A DNA stretch of 59,768 nucleotides, from the NCBI RefSeq assembly GCF_014236655.1, contig NZ_JACMYG010000035.1, positions 1 to 59,768 of the forward strand. Direction: 5' to 3'. The translations under genes and the position numbers were made by a program. Under the pieces are notes generated by a model. The model made no database searches and had not been told where the DNA came from. It saw only the letters and a list, made by a program, of their open reading frames with translations. Shown here in pieces: positions 1 through 9,120 of this stretch. This DNA comes from Pseudomonas kielensis (GTDB taxonomy: Bacteria > Pseudomonadota > Gammaproteobacteria > Pseudomonadales > Pseudomonadaceae). Numbering within the stretch: position 1 is the first letter of the stretch; every line of letters begins with the position of its first letter.

Positions 1-47
1 ATCCAAAGACCTAACTGACATTTCAATGTCGATGCTCAACACACTTT

Positions 48-88
48 AAAAAAAACCCCGAAAGATCCAAAAATCTAGCGGGGGTTTT
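48..88 (-). terminator. Rho-independent terminator of the dGTPase-like gene
   Basis: Outer stem CCCCG (56-60) pairs with CGGGG (79-83), and an inner AGAT/ATCT pair lies inside it. Read on the minus strand the hairpin is followed by a run of at least seven T (48-55). It lies about 35 bp past the stop codon of the minus-strand hydrolase gene. Confidence 0.8.
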
Positions 89-120
89 GTTATAAGACAA
101 AATTTAGCTGCGCACCGAAT

Positions 121-1449
121 TTACAACCTGTCAAAAATCGACCCTTTATGAGGGCAATAGATCTTTTCGTACAAACGGGTTGCATATTCATCTGTCATAC
201 CAGAGATATAGTCACAAATAACTCGATTTTTTTGGCTGGCACCTTCTCCGCTGACATATCGCTTCCGAGTAGATGATGGCAAAAGCCGCTCGGGATCAGA
301 GCTAAGAGCATCGAAAAGCTCAATCACCAGCTTCTGACCTTTAAATTCCAACTGCTGAACATTTGGGGTCTTAATTACCTTTGTTTTTACAAGATCAAAG
401 ATATGATCCAACAACGCTCTATGATTGTGATCCATATAGGCATTCCACTTGATAAGCGCCGTGGTCGCTGATGACATGCTGGATCGCTTTACCTCTGTTT
501 TGAGAATAAATTGGTGGACTAGACCACCGATAGCTTTCTTTCGCTCGTAACTTTCTTCTGAGAACAGCTGTTTCGCCAATGTATTGCTATTCAGCTCACA
601 ATTACTGAAAACACTCTCTTTATCTTGATTCTGATCATCCCATGATTTTCTGGTGATCATTCCTAAAGAGATAGCATCCTCAAAGTCATGTAGGCTGTAT
701 GAAATATCATCAGCCAACTCCATGATCGAGGTATCCAGCCCCTTGTATATTGGCTTTTTATGCCCAGACTTGTGTTCTTTAAATGTTGTGAATTCAGCTT
801 TTTCCGCTTCAGTTAGAGGCGCTAAAACCCAGTCCACCACATCACGCTCATCATCTAGGTAACACTTTGGAGGGTGCTGCTCTTGAGCCTTACACAGCCA
901 GCGCTGAGGTGGGACTTGGCCATACGCAGTCGCTCCCACCAGTTCACTATACGGTGCGGGATATTTCAGGATGCCTAAAAGAAGGCGGCGAGTCGGATTT
1001 AAACCATGATCGGCAGTGTATTTATCCAATTTCGATAGGATGCGCAATGTCTGACCATTCCCCTCAAAACCACCGAAGTCTCTCATACACAAATTCAAGG
1101 CAACTTCGCCACCATGCCCAAAAGGAGGGTGCCCAATATCATGGGCCAAACAAATAGAACTCATGAGCGCTGAACGCGGCAGAGCCTCGATGATTTCCTC
1201 GTCATCCCGATGGTGGTCTTGAAGCCATCGCACAATCCCGACACCAATCTGCGCTACCTCCATCGAATGGGTAAGACGCGTGCGATAAAAATCGCTCTCT
1301 CCCAAGCCCAACACCTGTGTTTTTGATTGCAAACGACGGAATGCCGATGAGTGAATCAGGCGGGCGTAATCACGCTCCCACTCCGAACGAACCTCACCAC
1401 TACGGCGAGGATCTTCAGACAGGCGCATTTCCCAAATATTTCCAGCCAT
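121..1449 (-). CDS. dGTPase-like HD-domain deoxynucleoside triphosphate triphosphohydrolase
   Basis: 442-residue cytosolic protein of the dGTPase family, which cleaves dGTP (or other dNTPs) to deoxynucleoside and triphosphate. The N-terminal RDYARLIHSSAFRRLQSK block and the metal-binding HD motif are intact: H61 (RLTHSMEV), H103-D104 (LAHDIGHPPFGH) and a later Asp near 248 (ELADDIS). The ATG at 1449 is preceded by GGGAAGG. The gene is monocistronic, with its own terminator. It lies in the variable region beyond gyrB, next to likely defence genes; several bacterial dGTPases are known to starve phages of dNTPs, so a defence role is plausible but inferred. The alternative is a housekeeping dNTP-pool enzyme. 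Confidence 0.88.
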   Translation of the reverse strand: MAGNIWEMRLSEDPRRSGEVRSEWERDYARLIHSSAFRRLQSKTQVLGLGESDFYRTRLTHSMEVAQIGVGIVRWLQDHHRDDEEIIEALPRSALMSSICLAHDIGHPPFGHGGEVALNLCMRDFGGFEGNGQTLRILSKLDKYTADHGLNPTRRLLLGILKYPAPYSELVGATAYGQVPPQRWLCKAQEQHPPKCYLDDERDVVDWVLAPLTEAEKAEFTTFKEHKSGHKKPIYKGLDTSIMELADDISYSLHDFEDAISLGMITRKSWDDQNQDKESVFSNCELNSNTLAKQLFSEESYERKKAIGGLVHQFILKTEVKRSSMSSATTALIKWNAYMDHNHRALLDHIFDLVKTKVIKTPNVQQLEFKGQKLVIELFDALSSDPERLLPSSTRKRYVSGEGASQKNRVICDYISGMTDEYATRLYEKIYCPHKGSIFDRL

Positions 1450-2052
1450 AAAACCTTCCCTGTCAGTTAATTTGAACGCTTATATTATCGGCTGTCATTA
1501 TTGCTAATTTTAGGATTTTTCCGGCCTCGACTTTACCAATAGCACCCAGCTTAATTAAATCGCCGTGGGTTAGCAGCCTTCTCTGTTCTCGTTGATTGGA
1601 AATTGCCCCACTCCACTCTGCCGATTAATATTCGACCCAAGGAAAGTTACTGACTCCGTATCAGATACGGCCTACGCTCTCCTACTCAAAAGCAGAGCAT
1701 GATCCGTTGAAATACCAGAGTCACACCCCCTCAGCAAGACAGCTGTTATTAAGGCAGATTTTCGTCAGCGCCAACACTCCACGTCATCCTTGCCCGGTCA
1801 TAGAGTTCCACCATCTGACTCCTCCTCAAGTCCGAACTCGTTGAGTGGAGCGATCAAACCGTCCGCCCCGCGCCCGGCGGCACATCGACTGTAGTAGTCA
1901 GGCAACCTACCAACGGCGCGTTGCCTTTAATTGCCTCAGCCTCTTGCGGGGTTCATCCACATTTCACTACTAATCCTCAACCGAACTCCACGCATGGTGG
2001 CCGTTCGGCGCTCCGCCTTGACATCATCGTCATTTCTGACGATGCTTGGCGC
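1450..2052. other. 600-bp non-coding stretch upstream of the methylase operon
   Basis: I see no convincing gene here. Two inverted repeats stand out. CCGTATC-A-GATACGG at 1656-1670 has perfect 7-bp arms. A perfect 8-bp pair lies at 2025-2044, just before the methylase start. The rest has no recognisable protein remnant. Confidence 0.5.
2025..2044 (+). promoter_or_regulatory. Inverted repeat directly upstream of the methylase gene (possible operator or leader hairpin)
   Basis: CATCGTCA (2025-2032) and TGACGATG (2037-2044) are perfect 8-bp arms around a 4-nt TTTC loop, ending 8 nt before the ATG at 2053. A TTGACA hexamer (2018-2023) sits just upstream. The repeat would therefore overlap the promoter spacer as a repressor site, or fold in the mRNA and mask the start. 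No clear ribosome binding site precedes the ATG. Confidence 0.5.
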
Positions 2053-2730
2053 ATGAGATATCCAGGCGGAAAAGGCAAGTGCTACCAGCGCTTGATCAAC
2101 CTGATGCCACCGCATCAGACATACATCGAATCCCACCTTGGTGGCGGGGCCGTCATGCGCAACAAAAAGCCTGCGCAGAGGAACGTTGGCTTGGACCTTG
2201 ACACCGAAGTCATTGAGCTTTGGCAAAAGGAGCATCCAGACATCTGCGAACTCCACCAAGTCGACGCAGTTGCGTTCCTCGAAGGGTACTCGTTCGAAGG
2301 CCAGGAGCTGGTCTATGTCGATCCACCCTACGTTCCGGAAACCCGCCGTAGAGCGAAGGTTTATCGCTGCGATTACTCGGAAGAAGACCACACCCGATTG
2401 CTGCGGTGCTTGGTCGCATTACCTTGCAAAGTAATGCTTTCGGGCTATGACTGTGATCTCTACAACCGCGAGCTCATCGGGTGGCGCAAGGTGAGTTTTC
2501 CGGCTAAGACCCATGTAGAGCTGCGCGAGGAGACGGTGTGGATGAACTTCGAACCTCCCAGCCGTTTGCACGACAGTCGATACATGGGCGAAACATTCCG
2601 AGACCGCCAAACCATTCAGCGTCGCCAAACCAGGCTCCGCACTCGTATCGAGAGCCTAGACCCAATTGAGCGACACGAGTTACTGCAATGGATGCAGGAA
2701 CACTACGGCATTGCCGAGGAGGTAGCCTGA
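2053..2730 (+). CDS. D12-class DNA N6-adenine methyltransferase
   Basis: 225-residue Dam-type (MT-D12) methyltransferase. The start was placed at MRYPGGKGK because this is the conserved AdoMet-binding motif of the family (usually WxGGKxxL); the frame stays open further upstream without homology. ESHLGGGAV (26-34) matches the EPFxGGGAV motif and DPPY (90-93) is the catalytic motif IV. It should transfer a methyl group from AdoMet to adenine N6 in a short DNA target that cannot be predicted. It overlaps the downstream glycosylase gene as TGATG, so the two are translationally coupled. It has no restriction endonuclease partner nearby. At 225 residues it is shorter than Dam (about 270), with a reduced recognition region. 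Confidence 0.85.
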   Translation: MRYPGGKGKCYQRLINLMPPHQTYIESHLGGGAVMRNKKPAQRNVGLDLDTEVIELWQKEHPDICELHQVDAVAFLEGYSFEGQELVYVDPPYVPETRRRAKVYRCDYSEEDHTRLLRCLVALPCKVMLSGYDCDLYNRELIGWRKVSFPAKTHVELREETVWMNFEPPSRLHDSRYMGETFRDRQTIQRRQTRLRTRIESLDPIERHELLQWMQEHYGIAEEVA

Positions 2731-3563
2731 TGCAATTAGGCGCTATTTTCATGGACCAAGCGGTCTTCAATGTCGAGCTGCCCACAGCAGACGCAGAAGT
2801 TATTCCGGGCGTCCCGTGGGGAGCCATGGAGGCGTTCCCAACTCCTGCCTACTGGGCCTACCAAGTGTACGCACGCCGTCTCACTGGCGATCGGATCAAC
2901 TACAAGCTCGGGGCAACGCTAAAAGAAGAAGTTGGCGCGTGCTTGTTGGGGGGGCATGGCATCCCCGCTAGCGTCGGGCTCGCAGCCTTTCACCACGTCA
3001 AAGAACGCGGTGCCTTTGGTGACCAACCACCTTCAGAAGAAAGCCTTCTCGAGTGGCTGAAAGAGCCTCTAACTATCGATGGTCGCCAAGTGCGGTACCG
3101 CTTCGCCACACAGAAGGCTCGCTACCTCTGCGCGGCTCTTCAGAAGCTGTCTGCTGAACGGCCTCCATTAGGCTCCGGCAAAGCGCTGCGCGACTGGCTG
3201 CTGGATATTCCAGGCATCGGTTACAAAACCGCATCTTGGGTTGCCCGTAACTGGCTGGATGCGGACGATGTGGCAATCTTGGACATCCACATTCTCCGTG
3301 CCGGTCTACTGGGTAGGTTCTTCGAGAGCAACTTGACCGTTGAGCGCCACTACTTGGAGCTCGAAGAGCAATTCATCCGCTTCAGTAAAGGACTTGGCGT
3401 CAGGGCATCGGAGCTCGATGCCTTGATGTGGTTGGAGATGATGTCATCGCCCGCAACGGTGCACAGCATCATGGGCATGGGGCACCACGCACCTGATTCA
3501 GGTTCTCGTAGCAGATCCAAGAAGAGCAAGGCCAACCCCGGCCAACTTTCCCTGATCGGCTAG
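2730..3563 (+). CDS. OGG-like helix-hairpin-helix DNA glycosylase
   Basis: 277-residue protein of the HhH-GPD base-excision superfamily. The hairpin LLDIPGIGYKTASWVARNW (about 157-175) carries a lysine (K166) at the position used by OGG-type bifunctional glycosylases, followed by the essential aspartate (D185 in AILDIHILRAG). The start is the ATG overlapping the methylase stop (TGATG) with GAGGAGGT upstream. The family removes damaged purines such as 8-oxoguanine from DNA. OGG-like proteins also accompany QueC-like proteins in type IV CBASS, which is relevant because a QueC-like gene converges on this one. Its last 66 bp overlap the 3' end of the opposite-strand nitroreductase gene. The substrate is unknown. 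Confidence 0.82.
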   Translation: MQLGAIFMDQAVFNVELPTADAEVIPGVPWGAMEAFPTPAYWAYQVYARRLTGDRINYKLGATLKEEVGACLLGGHGIPASVGLAAFHHVKERGAFGDQPPSEESLLEWLKEPLTIDGRQVRYRFATQKARYLCAALQKLSAERPPLGSGKALRDWLLDIPGIGYKTASWVARNWLDADDVAILDIHILRAGLLGRFFESNLTVERHYLELEEQFIRFSKGLGVRASELDALMWLEMMSSPATVHSIMGMGHHAPDSGSRSRSKKSKANPGQLSLIG

Positions 3564-4178
3564 GGAACTGACCCACGGCTCACCGGTAATACCCAGCGGA
3601 CAGAAGTTAAGTCCCTGGGCTGTCGCAGTTAATGCCATGACCGCGAGTAGGGCCCCCGCGTCACGCCAAACAAGGCTGCAACCTTCCTGGTATTTACCCA
3701 ACGTTTTTCCGGGCTCGGCCAGAAACAGAATGCGTGTTGCCTCATCACCGTCGAGAACCTGCAGACTGAGCTCATAAAGGCCTGCAAGCTTGCCGGTCGC
3801 ATGTCTGAGCTCGAACAGTTGATGGGCCCTGGCCTCATACATCCACCATCGATCATCACCGGGCCGCTTCACGACAATGTGTATAGGGTGGATCGCTCCA
3901 GCCGAGGGGGCAGCTCGATGCTCCAGGTCAAATCCCAGGTTTGAAGTTCCGATTCCTCGAGTTCTGCAGGCGTGCCAGAGGAAAGTTCCAAGCTGCTGGT
4001 CATGGACAACGCCGAACTCGCGATGCGATGTTCGCGCATCCAAAACCTCTCCAAATGGTCGGACTAATGCCTCCGAGGAAGCTGGGAGCGGGCAGACATC
4101 ACCCATTTCCCATTCGAGAGGCTCATACCGCTCAGGTGCCGGCCTTGGTAGAGGGTCACCCAAGTCGATCCAAGTCAT
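3498..4178 (-). CDS. SagB/ThcOx-type nitroreductase-fold oxidoreductase
   Basis: 226-residue protein of the nitroreductase superfamily, SagB-like branch. Visible motifs are the FMN-binding ARTSHRE segment (R49-R53), the RxxPSAGAxHP block (88-98), characteristic of SagB/McbC oxidases, and a C-terminal WRDAG...AQGLNFCPLG core. I chose the ATG at 4178 because AGAGGTG lies just upstream and the protein begins there to resemble the family; the open frame to 4421 is non-homologous overlap with the QueC-like gene. SagB enzymes are FMN-dependent dehydrogenases, classically oxidising azolines in peptides. Here it is the last gene of the small protein/PfkB-NDT/QueC operon, overlapping QueC by 23 bp, so it may oxidise a product made on the small protein or on a nucleobase (inference). 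Confidence 0.8.
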   Translation of the reverse strand: MTWIDLGDPLPRPAPERYEPLEWEMGDVCPLPASSEALVRPFGEVLDARTSHREFGVVHDQQLGTFLWHACRTRGIGTSNLGFDLEHRAAPSAGAIHPIHIVVKRPGDDRWWMYEARAHQLFELRHATGKLAGLYELSLQVLDGDEATRILFLAEPGKTLGKYQEGCSLVWRDAGALLAVMALTATAQGLNFCPLGITGEPWVSSLADQGKLAGVGLALLGSATRT

Positions 4179-4761
4179 ACCCCACCTCTTGAAAAACCTC
4201 CATGTACTTGTTGCAGCCGCGGCAGTTGCCACACGCAACATGCGATTTGTGGCAACTGTGCGCCCAAGCCAGAAGACTCGCTGGGATGCCCGATTTTCGG
4301 ACAAGCTCAGCCGTAGAAAGCTCAATTGCAGGAGCCTCCACCACCATGCCGCCCTCCTGCAGGGAAAGCAGATGGCTAATCGCCGACATGAACTCTGGGG
4401 AGCCATCCCTATGGAAGCCATCGGATTTCACGGTACCCAACCACAGGTGCGTCACACCGAACGAGATTGCCTTCATCGCCGCCAGCGTAACCAGCATCTG
4501 GTTCCGATACGGCCACCAATCCGAGGCTGGCGCCAAGCTGTCGGCTTGGCTACCTGCCATGTCTCCCGAGCCCAGCTCACGGCAGTCAATCTCAATCACA
4601 TGATGAGGGATTTCCAACTGCTGGCAGATTGTCCTTGAAGCCTCGATTTCGGCCTGCGCCGCGAGCTGACCGTAGTTCAGAGTGAACGCGATGTTCGGGC
4701 GCTTCCACCAGGCAATCGTCAAGGAATCCATCCCGCCAGACAACAATAATCCCGTCTTCAT
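4156..4761 (-). CDS. QueC-like PP-loop ATPase (7-cyano-7-deazaguanine synthase family)
   Basis: 201-residue protein of the QueC family. The PP-loop SGGMDS (8-13) binds ATP, the WPYRNQ segment (83-88) corresponds to the family VPxRN motif, and a C-terminal zinc site is formed by C170, C177, C180 and C183. Canonical QueC converts 7-carboxy-7-deazaguanine (CDG) to preQ0 with ATP and ammonia. It is shorter and more divergent than housekeeping QueC, and no queE, queD or queF is nearby, so it is probably a repurposed paralogue. QueC-like enzymes occur in defence systems (type IV CBASS, Qat), where they act outside tRNA modification. It overlaps the upstream PfkB-NDT gene by the 4-bp ATGA. Confidence 0.85.
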   Translation of the reverse strand: MKTGLLLSGGMDSLTIAWWKRPNIAFTLNYGQLAAQAEIEASRTICQQLEIPHHVIEIDCRELGSGDMAGSQADSLAPASDWWPYRNQMLVTLAAMKAISFGVTHLWLGTVKSDGFHRDGSPEFMSAISHLLSLQEGGMVVEAPAIELSTAELVRKSGIPASLLAWAHSCHKSHVACGNCRGCNKYMEVFQEVGYDLDRLG

Positions 4762-5969
4762 AGCACCACCGCTTCCCAGACCGTCTGATAGATCGCACTC
4801 ACGTAGTCATCGGTGATGCGGCAGTCGGAGCCTTCCATCATTTTCTTGTCCTGTTCGGACTCATTTTCTGCGTAGAAAATAACAGGTTTGTTCAATGCCC
4901 GAGCGTAGCCAATCTCATAGATAGTGCCGGAGTCGAGCCCATCACCAATCGCAAAAAGAACGTCGCAATCACGCACCCCTTCAAGGTCCTTTTCGACCAC
5001 GTCATCAGCGGAACCAAGACCGACGTCATGGTATGGGGAAAATACATCCAGCCCCATTGCCAGCAGGTCTCTGCGGGCCTGCCCGACCATCCACAGCTCT
5101 GCGAGGGTGAAGAAGGGCCCTGCGAGGTACACCTTAGGGGCGTACCCATCGCGATACCGAGCTGACGGTTGCAGTGGGTTCGGCTTGAAGCCAGCAAGCA
5201 AATCCTGGTCGGGGAAGCCTTGATTTTCGCAATAAAAGGCCGTCGCAATGGAGGCAACCGAGGCTGCATCGTGAGCCGAAAGACCTTTTTCCATCCAGCC
5301 CAGTGCGAAGTGGGCGGCGAAGGTATCTCCCGAGCCGATCTTCCATACCCTTTCAGTGCGGTAGGCAGGTACCGTCGAGATTGCGCCGTTGTCATACACC
5401 AAGGCACCCAGCGGCCCCATCTTGATAACAACCACCTCCGCGCGCTCCTGCTCGGCTAGCACGATTGCGAGCTCTTGTGCGGTCAAACCACTGGAAGAGG
5501 GCACCAACATATTGGCTTCATGGCGGTTCAGGACCAGAGCCAGGTGCTTTGCTTCAGAGCCATTGACCCTGAAGGACTCCGTACCATCGGCATTCTGTGG
5601 GTCAAACACCGCGTACTCAGCATCAACTACTGCCGTTCCATCGATCATGCCGAATCGAAGCACCTTCTCGGCGCTAACCTGTAGCTTCGATTTGACGTGA
5701 GTCCCACGTCGAATATCTGGATTGGCGAGGCCATGGATGTACTCGAACGTCACCGGTGCCTGCGCAGCCGTCGCATTGAACTGGAAACCTTCCGCGGCTG
5801 CGCGGGCATCAACGACGATCTGGGTATCGCTATCTACACAGGCGTGTAATTGGGCCTGGCCACCGAAACGAGCAATCGCCGTTGCTGCCCTCCCTGCCGA
5901 CCCATAAATATCGTCCCACGCCGGGCGCATGCAGCGCTCTCGGTAGACGCCTCCTACGATGGTGATCAT
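4758..5969 (-). CDS. Fusion of a PfkB-family kinase and a nucleoside 2-deoxyribosyltransferase
   Basis: 403 residues in two domains. Residues 1-265 are a PfkB/ribokinase-like fold with the anion-hole motif GSGD (212-215; D215 is the expected base), implying phosphorylation of a sugar or nucleoside. Residues 278-403 match nucleoside 2-deoxyribosyltransferases: KVYLAGPFF at the start, then GLDSGTIYEIGYA (344-356) with E352 as the likely nucleophile. Such enzymes exchange or hydrolyse the base of a deoxyribonucleoside. The ATG at 5969 has AAGGAG seven nt upstream. It is the second gene of the operon, 20 bp after the small gene and coupled to the QueC-like gene. The pairing suggests salvage or release of a modified (deoxy)nucleoside or deazapurine; the substrate is unknown. 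Confidence 0.83.
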   Translation of the reverse strand: MITIVGGVYRERCMRPAWDDIYGSAGRAATAIARFGGQAQLHACVDSDTQIVVDARAAAEGFQFNATAAQAPVTFEYIHGLANPDIRRGTHVKSKLQVSAEKVLRFGMIDGTAVVDAEYAVFDPQNADGTESFRVNGSEAKHLALVLNRHEANMLVPSSSGLTAQELAIVLAEQERAEVVVIKMGPLGALVYDNGAISTVPAYRTERVWKIGSGDTFAAHFALGWMEKGLSAHDAASVASIATAFYCENQGFPDQDLLAGFKPNPLQPSARYRDGYAPKVYLAGPFFTLAELWMVGQARRDLLAMGLDVFSPYHDVGLGSADDVVEKDLEGVRDCDVLFAIGDGLDSGTIYEIGYARALNKPVIFYAENESEQDKKMMEGSDCRITDDYVSAIYQTVWEAVVL

Positions 5970-5989
5970 AGAGCTCTCCTTGCTCGAAA

Positions 5990-6310
5990 TTAAATGTGGT
6001 AAACCCGAAGGCGTACTTGCCCGCCACCAACGTGCAGCACACGTGCCTGGTACTGTTCGCCCTGACTCATGCAGCTTCGCAATTGGTTCAGATGTGGGTC
6101 GACAATTCCTCCTGCCTCAGCTCCGTTCCACAGCGCGGTAACAATCTGCTGATTGCCAGACTGCGAAAAGACAATGTCGAGGATATCGTTGACGCTCATC
6201 TGCCCAACCACCTGTGCTTTCGGTGAAGCAAGCTGGGTATCAAACTGAAGGGCCGCACAGGAAGTTGTGGGCGTGGATGAACCCAGATAGCTACCGCCAG
6301 AACCAGACAT
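5990..6310 (-). CDS. Small protein with Gly/Ser-rich N-terminus, first gene of the QueC-like operon
   Basis: 106-residue protein of unknown function. Two in-frame ATGs exist (6316 and 6310). I chose the second because AAAGGA lies about seven nt upstream of it and because the protein then begins MSGSGGSYLGS, a flexible Gly/Ser tail. The remainder looks like a compact beta-rich domain ending GGGQVRLRVYHI, with cysteines at about 18 and 80. No signal peptide or membrane segment is seen. It is co-transcribed with the PfkB-NDT, QueC-like and SagB-like genes. An accessible N-terminal tail beside a QueC-like enzyme makes it a candidate carrier or substrate for covalent modification (inference). I cannot name its family. 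Confidence 0.7.
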   Translation of the reverse strand: MSGSGGSYLGSSTPTTSCAALQFDTQLASPKAQVVGQMSVNDILDIVFSQSGNQQIVTALWNGAEAGGIVDPHLNQLRSCMSQGEQYQARVLHVGGGQVRLRVYHI

Positions 6311-6425
6311 TCGCATTTCCTTTCGCTAGTCAAAATGAGCGCAAAGCAATATCACATCCAGAAGGCAAAAGACTATTGAATCGCCACTTGTTTTCCCGAA
6401 TACATCCATTAGCAAACGGCCACCT

Positions 6426-6575
6426 GTTGGCGCCGACGCCGAATTGACCCAGTTGCCGAGATTTTACTGACCCAGTCTGACTCCTCGCGAATCATTGTCT
6501 GTGCTGGATTTGTGCAGGTTTGGAGATGGATCAGACTTGCCTCGGCACGTGGGTCAATTCGGCGTCGGCGTCAAC
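6426..6575. mobile_element. 150-bp IS21-type terminal-repeat remnant or MITE
   Basis: The two ends (6426-6451 and 6550-6575) are inverted repeats of 26 bp with one mismatch, and similarity continues inward to the GCCGAG block, about 35 bp in all. The motif TGACCCAGT recurs inside the left end at about 6468, as in the multiple terminal repeats bound by IS21-family transposases. No istA or istB coding sequence remains between the ends. It lies between the accessory operon and the gyrB terminator, so it may mark a deletion or insertion scar. No target duplication is obvious. Confidence 0.7.
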
Positions 6576-6607
6576 AATAATGGATCGTCAAAATATTAAT
6601 TTCTCTC

Positions 6608-6634
6608 AAAAAAAGCCCGCGATTAAACGCGGGC
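6608..6634 (-). terminator. Rho-independent terminator of gyrB
   Basis: Perfect 7-bp stem GCCCGCG/CGCGGGC (6615-6621 and 6628-6634) with a 6-nt loop. On the minus strand it is followed by seven T (6608-6614), 65 bp beyond the gyrB stop. Confidence 0.9.
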
Positions 6635-6698
6635 ATTTTTGGTTACAAACCATTTATTTGTGAAAATGTGCAGCTTTTCTGTGATCCTACAAACCGGA

Positions 6699-9116
<2,418 letters not shown>

Positions 9117-9120
9117 GCCT

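Noticed and set aside
2053..6310. Type IV CBASS or Qat system as such
   Set aside because: No CD-NTase, transmembrane effector, TGT, QatA-type ATPase or TatD nuclease was found. Only the QueC-like and OGG-like parts are shared.
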